DNA from: a virus
Direction: 5' to 3' (one strand)
Length of the DNA stretch: 50,151 bases
Virus record (IMG/VR): IMGVR_UViG_3300046689_000416
Coordinates: 1 to 50,151 of that record
Shown here: positions 24,830-31,746 of the stretch, piece after piece
Layout of the letters: the number at the start of each line of letters is the position of its first letter
Numbering within the stretch: the stretch's first letter is position 1
Position numbers and translations under genes: made by a program
Notes under the pieces: model-generated
The model's input: the letters and a program-made list of their open reading frames with translations, nothing else
Told to the model about the DNA's origin: nothing
Database searches by the model: none

Positions 24830-25515
24830 TGGTCCTTGACCTCCTCCGCGACGGCCGTGGCCAACTTCACCACACTCTCCAACCACTCGTCCGCCTTCGA
24901 GCGGATGGGGAGGAACTTGACCTTCTTGACCAAGTCGGCGTGGATTTCCTTAATTCCCGGCTTGGATTCGGCCTCCACGTCGGGCGTTCCGGCAGGCGTG
25001 TCGGCTGGGGCCGAGTAGGTCTTTCCGTCCCGACCTTTACGTTTCGGCTTGTTTTCCTGTTGCGAGGTGTCCACCGTGGACACCTGAGATCGAATTTTCC
25101 CTACGAAACTAGGACTAACGAAAATCCGGTCCGCGATTTTCCGGTCGCTCCAATCCGGGTGGATCTTGAACTGCATCTCCGCACAGACCCGTTTGTCGTC
25201 GTCCGAACGCGGCAGGCCGTGGCCGATATCCCCCACGGAGGCGTCGTCCATCGCGTCCTCGAAGTTTCCGTTCCTCACCTCGCATTCGATCCGCTTGATG
25301 CCGAGCTTCTTCGCCGCCTGGATTCTCGTCCAGCCTTGGGTCAGGTAAAACCCGATCCGGCCCGTTATCAGCCACACCCGGGGGCAGGGGACGGATTCCT
25401 TGTCGGCCTCGTAGGCGTATTTCAGGTCCTTCATGTGGGCCAAGGCGATCCGCTTGGCCCGGGCGTGGAGTTTTTTGTCGAGAACGATCTCGTTCAGGGC
25501 AATCTGCTTTTTCAT
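24826..25515 (-). CDS. ParB/Srx-like DNA-binding protein with HTH
   Basis: 229 residues; ATG at 25515 with GAGG. VWLITGRIGFYLTQGWTRIQ then AAKKLGIKRIECEV corresponds to the ParB/sulfiredoxin core, with GWTRIQAAK in place of GxHRxxAA (residues 61-69). Residues 123-142 (SDRKIADRIFVSPSFVGKIR) form a helix-turn-helix. A polar linker follows (QENKPKRKGRDGKTYS), then a C-terminal helical part. No ParA partner was found, so a role as regulator or origin-binding protein is more likely than partition. A palindrome in its own coding sequence (25065-25086) is repeated in the divergent control region. Confidence 0.7.
   Translation of the reverse strand: MKKQIALNEIVLDKKLHARAKRIALAHMKDLKYAYEADKESVPCPRVWLITGRIGFYLTQGWTRIQAAKKLGIKRIECEVRNGNFEDAMDDASVGDIGHGLPRSDDDKRVCAEMQFKIHPDWSDRKIADRIFVSPSFVGKIRSQVSTVDTSQQENKPKRKGRDGKTYSAPADTPAGTPDVEAESKPGIKEIHADLVKKVKFLPIRSKADEWLESVVKLATAVAEEVKDQ
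25065..25086 (-). promoter_or_regulatory. palindrome inside the ParB-like gene, copy of the 33887 site
   Basis: Read on the minus strand this is a 22-base sequence identical to 22 of the 23 bases at 33887-33909. The half-site is AGGTGTCCAC with one central base. It encodes the VSTVDTS segment directly after the HTH. Likely an operator or parS-like site for the protein it lies in. Confidence 0.6.
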
Positions 25516-25916
25516 CAGAAGGGCACCTCGCTACCGGTCTCGTCCTTCGGGTGCCGGTCCTCGGCCTGCGACTGGTAGGCCGGCTTCCCTCCGTCCTTGC
25601 CGTCTTTCTTGTAAACGGCCCACCCACGAGAGGGGAGAGGTTGGTTCTTTTCCTTGTCCCACCGTTTCAGAAAGAGGCCCCCGCCCTCCTTGTGCTGCCC
25701 GAATGAGAGCTTGGCCCCACAGTCCCCGCAGGCGATCTCGTAAAAGACGTAGGAGTCGTGTTTGCGCACCATCGGCCTCGTGTTCTCTTTCCCGCAGCAA
25801 CCACAAGGTTCCGAGGGGAACATTTCCGAAATGTCCGAGATGAATTGAAAGGCTTCCTTGCGACTCGTAACTTCGTGTTCAAATTCCACGTTGGTCATTC
25901 GGTAACGGACTTTCAT
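25515..25916 (-). CDS. zinc-ribbon phage protein, possibly recombination-linked
   Basis: 133 residues; ATG at 25916 with GAGGAG. N-terminal beta-type half (KVRYRMTNVEFEHEV), then CGCCGKEN (Cys38/41) and ACGDCGAKLSFGQHKEGG (Cys63/66), then a basic and disordered tail. The GAKLSFGQHK block recurs, from memory, in phage proteins found near annealing proteins, so a single-strand DNA-related role is possible. Stop overlaps the ParB-like gene's ATG. First gene after a 380-bp gap. Confidence 0.6.
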   Translation of the reverse strand: MKVRYRMTNVEFEHEVTSRKEAFQFISDISEMFPSEPCGCCGKENTRPMVRKHDSYVFYEIACGDCGAKLSFGQHKEGGGLFLKRWDKEKNQPLPSRGWAVYKKDGKDGGKPAYQSQAEDRHPKDETGSEVPF

Positions 25917-26296
25917 GGTCTCCTCGGGTAACTCGGTTAGGTGGTAACGAAGTAGGCGAAGGCTGTTCCTCCCCTCGCCAGCCGACTAAACGGAGGCGCT
26001 TCGCGGCCCCCCTTCTTTCTTCCCCCCACGGGGTACGGCCTTCCCCCGGATCGACGTTGGCATGTCGCAACCCGGAGTCGGTGGGGCTTCCGCGCCCCTC
26101 TGGCCGTGCGTACCGGATCTTCTGTCGATCCACCGGTAAGGAATCGGGAAGTTCTTGTTGGCTATCTGGACATGACCCGAGGAAGTGTTCTAATATCACT
26201 TCGGCGGGTTCTGTCGGGTGATGGCCGACTCGAACCTGAGAAGGTCAGGGTTACACGCCCTGGCCTTCTCTCTTTTCCGTACACCGGTTTACCCCG
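25917..26296. other. non-coding interval with hairpins in the early block
   Basis: No convincing gene. Near 25945 the minus strand reads TTACCACCTAACCGAG, similar to the leaders of the genes starting at 29875 and 30432. A hairpin with six-bp stem GAAGTG/CACTTC spans about 26182-26202, and a 13-bp hairpin with a T-rich tail lies at 26238-26276. It probably contains the promoter and leader for the gene starting at 25916 and a transcription end. Confidence 0.55.
26238..26276 (+). terminator. strong hairpin with plus-strand T tail
   Basis: A 13-bp stem (GAGAAGGTCAGGG with CCCTGGCCTTCTC, one G-T pair) and a 7-base loop are followed by TCTTTT. The T tail fits a plus-strand transcript, although every gene nearby is on the minus strand. 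On the minus strand it may act only as an RNA structure. Confidence 0.55.
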
Positions 26297-26506
26297 TCAG
26301 GCCTTCGTCGTCAACAATCTTTTCGGCGGTCGTCCCATTCCGCCCGGTTTCCAGGGTTGGCACCCGTAGCGTTTCCGGCTGCGGGCGAGGTTTTGTTGGT
26401 GGCACCGGTCGCAGTAGAACCGTTTGCTTTTGGCCGGGCATCCTCCGCAAATGCCATTGGCCCGCTTGTTGGCCCGCCAGCGTTTCGTGGAGTCGGCGTG
26501 GCTCAT
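26297..26506 (-). CDS. small basic zinc-finger protein
   Basis: 69 residues; ATG at 26506 overlaps the upstream TGA (ATGA). Basic, with CGGCPAKSKRFYCDRCHQQN, i.e. Cys20/23 and Cys32/35, then an Arg/Lys-rich tail. Looks like a nucleic-acid-binding zinc knuckle. It ends just before the hairpin at 26238, which fits an end of transcription unit. Confidence 0.6.
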   Translation of the reverse strand: MSHADSTKRWRANKRANGICGGCPAKSKRFYCDRCHQQNLARSRKRYGCQPWKPGGMGRPPKRLLTTKA

Positions 26507-26748
26507 TTCTTTTCCCGCTCGGCGATCATGGAGTCTGCCTGTTCGTAGGCAAGCTGGGAGATGGATGTTTGGATTTCCGAGTCTAGGCCAAAGGCTGGTT
26601 GATTGGCGTAATGCGTACACATTCCTGCCAGCGCCTGCCCCGCAAACCAGTCCCGGAGGGACATGCCTTGCGGATGGTCGAAGTGGCCACTGTCTGCCTG
26701 CTGGGTCTCGTTCGGCGGAACAGGGAAGGCCGGTCCTCCGTCGTTCAT
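26503..26748 (-). CDS. conserved phage protein of the NDGGPAFP type
   Basis: 81 residues; ATG at 26748 with AGGAG, overlapping the exonuclease stop (ATGA). Starts MNDGGPAFPVPPNETQQ and contains GMSLRDWFAGQALAGMC, a combination found in many unrelated phages and prophages with no known function. Placement next to the recombination genes is common. Confidence 0.7.
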   Translation of the reverse strand: MNDGGPAFPVPPNETQQADSGHFDHPQGMSLRDWFAGQALAGMCTHYANQPAFGLDSEIQTSISQLAYEQADSMIAEREKK

Positions 26749-27461
26749 CGCCGGTCTCCTTTGGCTTTCGCCAGCATGGCCTCGTACTCCCGGTCGAACT
26801 CTTCGACCTGTCGGCGGATGGCCCCGTTCTCGCAGACTTTCGCCAGCAGTGGCTTGAACACGTCCCGGTCGAACTCCTCGAGCGCGGCGGCCAGCTTGGT
26901 CGTGAAGTCGTCCCACAACACCAGCAGGATAATCGGGTCGTAGGGCGGGCAGTTATTCATCCACCACCACTGTTTCAGGCCGGTGACGACCATCGAGCCG
27001 TGGACCTGGCATTTGAAGTCGTTCGGTAGGGTTCCCTCTTCCTGCCAAGCGAAGTGATCCACCGCGGAATAGTTCTTGATTTCCAGTCCGGCGATAAGGT
27101 TGTCGCCTTCGGCCGAGTAGACCAGTGCGTCCGGACTGGCCCCGAACCGGCCGTCGTCGGTGGTGACGAATCCGACCTTGCTGGTACACAGTCCGGTCTC
27201 GGCCTCGAACCGCATCCGGGCCTCGTGTTCGCGCATCTGGCCGCGTTCCATGTCGGCGCTCATGTAGGGCTTCACGTCCTGCGGTCCGCCCGTCACTCGC
27301 TCGTCTACATGCCGGGCCGCAAAGCCCCGCTGGGAGGCCGACTTCTGCCCTTTGGCCGGAGTGAGGATCGACCCGAATTCGGAGGCTGTGGGCCGTCCCA
27401 GACGCAGCCGGGTCCATTCGTCGGAGCCTTGCTTTACGAGGGAGGTGGGGAAGACGATCAC
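26745..27461 (-). CDS. YqaJ/lambda-type recombination exonuclease
   Basis: 238 residues from a GTG at 27461 with GGAGG, overlapping the ERF stop (GTGA). QGSDEWTRLRLGRPTASEFG is the usual start of the family. Glu80 in MREHEARMRFE, Asp111 in FGASPDALVY and Glu127-x-Lys129 in GLEIKN form the PD-(D/E)XK active site, followed by QVHGSMVVTGLKQWWWM. It degrades one strand of double-stranded DNA ends and loads the annealing protein encoded just upstream. Secure family call. Confidence 0.85.
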   Translation of the reverse strand: MIVFPTSLVKQGSDEWTRLRLGRPTASEFGSILTPAKGQKSASQRGFAARHVDERVTGGPQDVKPYMSADMERGQMREHEARMRFEAETGLCTSKVGFVTTDDGRFGASPDALVYSAEGDNLIAGLEIKNYSAVDHFAWQEEGTLPNDFKCQVHGSMVVTGLKQWWWMNNCPPYDPIILLVLWDDFTTKLAAALEEFDRDVFKPLLAKVCENGAIRRQVEEFDREYEAMLAKAKGDRR

Positions 27462-28228
27462 TTCTTTCCTCCCGTCTTCCCGGTCAGTTGCCGGTCCAGG
27501 TCGGCCAGCACGTCCCGCAGCCGGTTGGCCGGCAGTTCTCCCAGGTGGTCGATCTCGTACACCCGGCAGAGTTTTTTGAGGCTGTCGGCGCTCCACCGGT
27601 CGGCCTGTTCGCAGGCCGTAATCGCGTCGTTAATCAGCCCCACTTGGTCCGGGGTGATGTACCCGGCCTGTCCGTCGCGGTCCTCGTCGGCCACGGTGAT
27701 GTTGAAGGCCAGGCAGATCAACCGGCCTTGCGCGTAAGACAGGCTGGACATGAGGCCTTGGACGAGGGTCTTTTGGAATCCGCCCTTCGGCCCCAAGTTG
27801 TCCAAGGCGATGTTGGGGATCGTGGACCGCTCGGTATGCCCGCCGACGTGGGAGACGTCCAGGTGGACGGTGGTCAGCCCGGCCTCGGCCCCGGCCTCGG
27901 AGGTGAACTTCAGGCTGAAGTTGTGGCGGATGAAGTGGGGTTTGCTCCACGTCTTGATGGTTTCGAGGGGCGCGTACCCTTTGCCGGTTTCGGTGTTCTT
28001 GCGGTCCTTGATGATCGTGGGCATCTCGGCCTGACAGGCGTTCATGGCCACGGCGAACTGCTTTTTGGCTTCGATGGCCTCGCGTCGTTCCACGAGTGCG
28101 GCCACCCGTTCCACCACGTCGATCCCGGCCCCGCGTTCGAGGGCGAGGCTGACGAGATCGGTGGATGTTTTGGGGGTGGGTTCCAAGGGCGTGCCGTCGT
28201 AAAGGGTGGTGATCGGCGGGTCGTTCAC
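27458..28228 (-). CDS. erf: ERF-family single-strand annealing protein
   Basis: 256 residues from a GTG at 28228 with GGAG. The ERF core is visible at about residues 60-190: MNACQAEMPTIIKD, GYAPLETIKTWSKPHF, HVGGHTERSTIP, then QKTLVQGLMSSLSYAQGRL, the last being the GP.GsqktYarRY-like element. The C-terminal part has helical sequence KKLCRVYEIDHLGELPANRL. It anneals complementary strands during phage recombination and replication. Works with the downstream exonuclease and probably with the Ref-like nuclease. The symbol denotes the family. Confidence 0.82.
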   Translation of the reverse strand: MNDPPITTLYDGTPLEPTPKTSTDLVSLALERGAGIDVVERVAALVERREAIEAKKQFAVAMNACQAEMPTIIKDRKNTETGKGYAPLETIKTWSKPHFIRHNFSLKFTSEAGAEAGLTTVHLDVSHVGGHTERSTIPNIALDNLGPKGGFQKTLVQGLMSSLSYAQGRLICLAFNITVADEDRDGQAGYITPDQVGLINDAITACEQADRWSADSLKKLCRVYEIDHLGELPANRLRDVLADLDRQLTGKTGGKK

Positions 28229-28509
28229 TTTCTTTCTCCGGGTGGGTGGATGGATTCGGCCAGTCCGAGTTGGCGGAACTTGATCCCGATCCATTCGAGT
28301 GCGGTTTGTTGGTCGCCGGTCAAGTATTGCTCCAACTCCCGGCACCGGTCTACGAGTTTGGGGACGTACGCCCGGCGACGGTGCGGGTTGTCTTCGGGGT
28401 GGTCGAGGATCGTCACAACAACCGTTCCGCATCGGTCGCAAGAATCGAATCCCATGCCTTCGTGAAGGCAGAGTCGGCCGAGCGTGTGATCGCACGTCGG
28501 GCAGGCCAT
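28225..28509 (-). CDS. small zinc-ribbon protein
   Basis: 94 residues; ATG at 28509 with GGAGGGA. CPTCDHTLGRLCL (Cys3/6) and CDRCGTVVV (Cys24/27) form a zinc ribbon; the rest is a helical segment. Its stop overlaps the GTG of ERF (GTGA), so it is co-expressed with the recombination genes. Confidence 0.6.
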   Translation of the reverse strand: MACPTCDHTLGRLCLHEGMGFDSCDRCGTVVVTILDHPEDNPHRRRAYVPKLVDRCRELEQYLTGDQQTALEWIGIKFRQLGLAESIHPPGERK

Positions 28510-28764
28510 TTACTTCCCTCCGAAAGAGTCATCCGGCGGAAGAGGAAAGTCCTCGGCCGCGCGGTAGGCGTCGTCCAACAGGTCGTCCGTTAGGCTGACG
28601 GCCTCGAAGACGCCGATCCGTTTCTGGTAAACCTCTCCGAACGGTCCGACCATCGTGAGGTAGGCGCCGCCCGGCCCTCGGATCGTGTAGTAGTTCGGAA
28701 TCCAGCCTTCGGCGGCCCAGCGCACGAGCGGACCGAGAATCCTTCTGGCGAGTCGGCGAATCAC
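28510..28764 (-). CDS. small early protein, unknown
   Basis: 84 residues from a GTG at 28764 overlapping the upstream TGA. N-terminal amphipathic basic stretch (IRRLARRILGPLVRWAAEGW) that could touch a membrane, then a beta-type part (YYTIRGPGGAYLTMVGPFGE) and an acidic tail. No motif recognised. Confidence 0.55.
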   Translation of the reverse strand: MIRRLARRILGPLVRWAAEGWIPNYYTIRGPGGAYLTMVGPFGEVYQKRIGVFEAVSLTDDLLDDAYRAAEDFPLPPDDSFGGK

Positions 28765-29036
28765 GATAGCCGCCCTTCGTCTTTAAGTCGGTCGTACTCT
28801 TCGTCGCCCCGCCGGTCTTCGAGGTAAGCCCGTCGCGCGAATTTGTCTTCGCCCGATCCCAGACAGGACGGGCATCGCCAGTGTTCCGGCCCGCCGCCCG
28901 ACCCCCCGCACCGGCCGCAGGTGAAATCTGGTTCTTCTTCCGGTTCCCCTTGGTCCAGCATTTCCTCGATCGACAGTCCCCATTCGCTGTCGGCCTCGTT
29001 TTCTTCCTCGTAGGCGTCATCGGGTTCGTCCGTCAT
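28761..29036 (-). CDS. acidic protein with DnaJ-type zinc motif
   Basis: 91 residues; ATG at 29036 with GGAGGA, starting inside the end of csrA (20-bp overlap). The first 38 residues are very acidic (DDAYEEENEADSEWG). Then CGRCGGSGGG (Cys40/43) and CPSCLGSG (Cys55/58) give a DnaJ-like zinc knuckle. The acidic arm could mimic nucleic acid or bind a protein; inference only. Confidence 0.6.
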   Translation of the reverse strand: MTDEPDDAYEEENEADSEWGLSIEEMLDQGEPEEEPDFTCGRCGGSGGGPEHWRCPSCLGSGEDKFARRAYLEDRRGDEEYDRLKDEGRLS

Positions 29037-29232
29037 TGGAATCCTCCGTAGCCTGTCGGATGTGGTGGTCCAGTTCGTCCCGGGTGAGCAGTTCGGACCG
29101 CATGACCGGGATGTTTTTCGGGCAGGTGATCCCCACCCTGGCCCGGCCTCCGCGCCGGCATTCCACGATGGTGATTTCGATGTTGTCCCCGATCCAGAAG
29201 GATTCGTTTTCGTGTCGGCTGATGACGAGCAT
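29017..29232 (-). CDS. csrA: CsrA-family RNA-binding regulator
   Basis: 71 residues; ATG at 29232 with GGGAGGG. MLVISRHENESFWIGDNIEI aligns with the CsrA start (MLILTRRVGETLMIGD). Arg6 is kept, and IPVMRSEL matches the VHREEI element with Arg45, the two main RNA-contact arginines. CsrA dimers bind GGA loops in mRNA leaders and block or stabilise translation. Here it would be an early protein that could redirect host mRNA translation or control the phage's own early operon. GGA triplets occur at its own ribosome-binding site. Strong family match. Confidence 0.88.
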   Translation of the reverse strand: MLVISRHENESFWIGDNIEITIVECRRGGRARVGITCPKNIPVMRSELLTRDELDHHIRQATEDSNDGRTR

Positions 29233-29254
29233 CGGTATCCCTCCCGAAAGTGAG

Positions 29255-29290
29255 AAAACAAACTCCGGTGTTTGGCTAGTGGCACACCGG
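29255..29290 (-). terminator. terminator or attenuator hairpin before csrA
   Basis: On the minus strand CCGGTGT and ACACCGG pair around a 12-base loop and are followed by AGTTTGTTTT. It ends 22 bases before the csrA ATG, too close for a new promoter to fit easily downstream. It either ends transcription from the 29.6-33.5 kb unit or acts as an attenuator for csrA. Confidence 0.6.
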
Positions 29291-29397
29291 AAGGCCGCGA
29301 GTCACACAAGGCACCTCGGTCTAAGACCAGCGTTCGCCGGACATTCCCCGACCGTCGCCGGCCCGACAAGAGGGGCATTATCCCCGAGCCGGGGAAG

Positions 29398-29468
29398 TGC
29401 GGGCGGGGGAGTCGGACCCCCCTTGACCGGCCGAATCCGTTGGCCGGCGGCTCCCCGAGCAGCCCGCG
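29398..29468 (-). other. tRNA-like fold, doubtful
   Basis: Minus strand: six pairable bases at the ends (GCGGGC/GCCCGC), a short GCTC-GGG-GAGC arm, a CCGGCC/GGCCGG arm with 9-base loop, and a GGGGG-TCCGACT-CCCCC arm whose loop nearly matches the tRNA T loop. The D loop is far too short, position 33 is not T and no CCA follows, so it is not called a tRNA. Confidence 0.2.
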
Positions 29469-29599
29469 ATATTGCCCGTCTCTCCGGGCTGTCCCTCACA
29501 GCTTGCTACACCGGGGTCCGCCGTAATTGCGGGTGAGGCCCGGGATACGTCGGCGGCTGATCCGGTCAGCAACCGGCACCGACGTTGCTTCCAAGTGTG

Positions 29600-29875
29600 T
29601 CAAAACGTCTGTTTTGCGAGTTCCAAGTCTCTGTCCGTGGCCGATTCCGGCTCCTGTGGCTCGACTGGGGCCACTTTCTCCGCTTCGGCGGCCTTTTCCT
29701 CGTCCGTCAGGAGATCGGCCCGCAGATCGGCGTACAGTGTAAATTCGAGTGTGCCGTTTCTGGTGGTGGTGATGTTGAGCTGCCGGCGGAAGTACGTGCC
29801 AACTGAGGCAAGATACTTTTCCTCGGGAGGCGGCATCTCGATCTTTTTCACGTCGTGGATGCTGGTGGAGGTCAT
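29600..29875 (-). CDS. small early protein, unknown
   Basis: 91 residues; ATG at 29875 with AGGGA. Contains a beta-type segment YLASVGTYFRRQLNITTTRN followed by an acidic Pro/Glu-rich tail (AAEAEKVAPVEPQEPESA). Leader TTAAACCACCT precedes it. Function unknown. Confidence 0.6.
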   Translation of the reverse strand: MTSTSIHDVKKIEMPPPEEKYLASVGTYFRRQLNITTTRNGTLEFTLYADLRADLLTDEEKAAEAEKVAPVEPQEPESATDRDLELAKQTF

Positions 29876-29895
29876 CGGATTCCCTAATAGGTGGT

Positions 29896-30432
29896 TTAAG
29901 AGACGTACACGAACTGCCGGCAGTAGGTCAGCAAGGTGTCTTGATCGGCCTGGAAGTATTGGGTCCACGGCTTGAACCAGTCCTGCACTTCCAGCCGAGC
30001 GCGGCAGGGTTCGCCGTGCTCGTCCAGATCGCCGATAATCCGCACAGCCGGCCCGCCGGTGCCGAGCAGTAGGTTGAACTCGGCCGGCTTCATCTCCTCG
30101 CCGGGCGATTGCCAGTCCGACCGCACTTCCAATGACAACGAACCTTCTTGAATTCGCCTCTCGGCATCCTCCCGACTCTCACTGTCCCCGGCCGCTGCTT
30201 CCAGTTCGGCCAGTTCTTCGGAATCGTCGGGGTTAGCTTCGGCCCACAGCTTCGCCATTGGAGTAATGGCCGGCTCGTCGTTGTCTTCAAGGTGCTGGTA
30301 GTCGTCCCGTTCTTCCCGCAGTTCCTCTAACCGGTCGTAATCGCATTCCAGCGCGGCCACCATGTCCACGATGCACGAGTAAGCGGATGCCCCAATCTTG
30401 GCGGCCCAATCGGTCTCGACTTCGGCGGTCAT
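29896..30432 (-). CDS. conserved mobile-element protein, unknown function
   Basis: 178 residues; ATG at 30432 with GAGG. Helical acidic N-terminal half (DYDRLEELREERDDYQHLED, EELAELEAAAGDSE) and a compact C-terminal half with LSLEVRSDWQSPGEEMKPAE, LLLGTGGPAVRIIGDLDEHG and QDWFKPWTQYFQADQDTLLT. This arrangement is familiar, from memory, from phages and plasmids of many bacteria, without known function. The GGPAVRI block is the most conserved-looking part. Confidence 0.7.
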   Translation of the reverse strand: MTAEVETDWAAKIGASAYSCIVDMVAALECDYDRLEELREERDDYQHLEDNDEPAITPMAKLWAEANPDDSEELAELEAAAGDSESREDAERRIQEGSLSLEVRSDWQSPGEEMKPAEFNLLLGTGGPAVRIIGDLDEHGEPCRARLEVQDWFKPWTQYFQADQDTLLTYCRQFVYVS

Positions 30433-30464
30433 GTTCTGCCCTCGCAAGGTGGTAAAGAGGCCGG

Positions 30465-30641
30465 CTAGGACGCTTTGAGAATGTCGGACACGGCGTAGAC
30501 CTTCTCGTTTCCCGGGCACAAATCCTTAGTGGCTTCTTCGCGGGTGCGGTACACCCGGGCATTCTCAAGCCGGGTGGTGTAGGACTTCTCCGATCCTGGA
30601 TTGGTCACATACTGCCCGTCGTCGCGTGCGATCACATACAT
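30465..30641 (-). CDS. small early protein, unknown
   Basis: 58 residues; ATG at 30641 with GGAG. Sequence MYVIARDDGQYVTNPGSEKS then RLENARVYRTREEATKDLCP resembles a small beta-beta-alpha protein common among phages. A 131-base gap upstream (30642-30772) holds GC-rich hairpins and no gene. Confidence 0.6.
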   Translation of the reverse strand: MYVIARDDGQYVTNPGSEKSYTTRLENARVYRTREEATKDLCPGNEKVYAVSDILKAS

Positions 30642-30772
30642 TGCAAGTTCTCCGGGTGAGTGAGGCCGACAAAGGAAACCCCGTGCCGGCCCCGGGAAAT
30701 CCGAAAACAACAGGAACACAAGGGAATCGAGTTCCGCCCCGGCCTGACGTGTTAGCCGGGGTTATCAAGTTG

Positions 30773-31087
30773 TCAGTTGTCGCCGTTAACCGATCGCATC
30801 ACTTCCAGTTTGTAACCGATCTGTTCCAGTTCCCGCTTCAGCGCGGCATAGGCTTGCGGGGAAGCTGGCGAGGTCATCCCGATCACTCCGGCGTATTGCG
30901 CCCCGGAGTGCTGGCCGACGTGTTCGTAGCTCATGCAATATCGGCCGCTAGTGTCGTGCTGGACTTCCGGGAACAGGGCAACAACGGCCTTATTCCCCGT
31001 TCGCCAGCGTCGAAACACAACCTTTGTCGGCCGGTCGTCCCGTCCGCAAACGACGCACACCGGCCCCGATCCGCAAAACTCACACAT
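30773..31087 (-). CDS. zinc-knuckle early protein
   Basis: 104 residues; ATG at 31087 with AGGTGA. Opens with CEFCGSGPVCVVCGRDDRP (Cys2/5 and Cys11/14), a zinc ribbon, then a basic strand (TKVVFRRWRTGNKAVVALFP) and a helical half (SPQAYAALKRELEQIGYKLE). No named family recognised. Confidence 0.6.
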   Translation of the reverse strand: MCEFCGSGPVCVVCGRDDRPTKVVFRRWRTGNKAVVALFPEVQHDTSGRYCMSYEHVGQHSGAQYAGVIGMTSPASPQAYAALKRELEQIGYKLEVMRSVNGDN

Positions 31088-31162
31088 GGAATCACCTGGG
31101 GAAAGAAGTAAAGGCCACTCGGCGGGAACCCGGAGAGGGGCCGGGCAATCACCGAAAGGCCG

Positions 31163-31657
31163 TTAGTTCAGCAATTCTCCGGCATACCCGCCGAAGTACT
31201 CGCCGTTTAGCTGCGCCCGGATGTCGGCTAGACTGTTGAAATCGAACTGGGACCGGTTTTCCCGCATGTACTCGGCACGTTCCGCCCGGTCGTAACAATT
31301 CTTCCACGTCTCATTTGCGTCTTCCGATTCCAATTCCGACCAATCGGATTCACAGAGGACGGGGTAATCGTCAAGCCGGCCCTTTTGTTCGTCGGCAATG
31401 GCAAGCGCCTTGTCGTCGTCCTGGTGAATGGCAATCCATTCAACCCAACCAACCGCCCAATGGTTCTCTCGGACGACGATAACCGTCTCAGACTCGCCCC
31501 CCAGTTTCGCCAGCATGACCCGGAAGTTCGACCGCTCTAATGCGTCGGAATCGCGGGACTGACCTACGCCGGCCCCGTAGTAATCCGGCCACGTTTCGCC
31601 GAAGTAATACTCTGGCATCGTCCAACGGCGAAGATTCTCCGGTTCGGTCGTCGGCAT
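31163..31657 (-). CDS. conserved mobile-element protein, unknown function
   Basis: 164 residues from the ATG at 31657; a second ATG at 31618 is possible. Contains ENHWAVGWVEWIAIHQDDDK, ALAIADEQKGRLDDYPVLCE, SDWSELESEDANETWKNCYD, a pattern seen from memory in many phage and plasmid proteins without known function. Leader with CTAACCC and GGGTG precedes it. Acidic, soluble. Confidence 0.7.
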   Translation of the reverse strand: MPTTEPENLRRWTMPEYYFGETWPDYYGAGVGQSRDSDALERSNFRVMLAKLGGESETVIVVRENHWAVGWVEWIAIHQDDDKALAIADEQKGRLDDYPVLCESDWSELESEDANETWKNCYDRAERAEYMRENRSQFDFNSLADIRAQLNGEYFGGYAGELLN

Positions 31658-31702
31658 TTTGCACCCGTGGGTTAGTGGTCGAACACCTGGACGGCATTCG
31701 GC
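31655..31702 (-). repeat. repeated early-gene leader, copy 1
   Basis: Minus strand, ending at the ATG at 31657: GAATGCCG, AGGTGTTCGAC, CTAACCC and GGGTG occur in this order. A second copy lies at 32023-32069 with the same order and spacing to within one or two bases. Confidence 0.55.
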
Positions 31703-31746
31703 CCGGGGCATTCCCTTGCCCGTGGGGACCGACGGCCGGGGGTGGG

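Larger units (their letters stand above)
29233..29599. other. non-coding structured leader upstream of csrA
   Basis: 367 bases with no believable gene on either strand. On the minus strand it holds a tRNA-like fold (29398-29468) and, just before the csrA ribosome-binding site, a 7-bp hairpin with a T-rich tail (29255-29290). It probably serves as the long 5' leader of the csrA transcription unit. Confidence 0.5.

Noticed and set aside
26200-26280. Possible tRNA on the minus strand (GGTTCGAGTC next to a CAGGG-CGTGTAA-CCCTG arm)
   Set aside because: The T-stem does not pair, position 33 is G, no acceptor or D arm can be built, and the arm is part of the 13-bp terminator-like hairpin.
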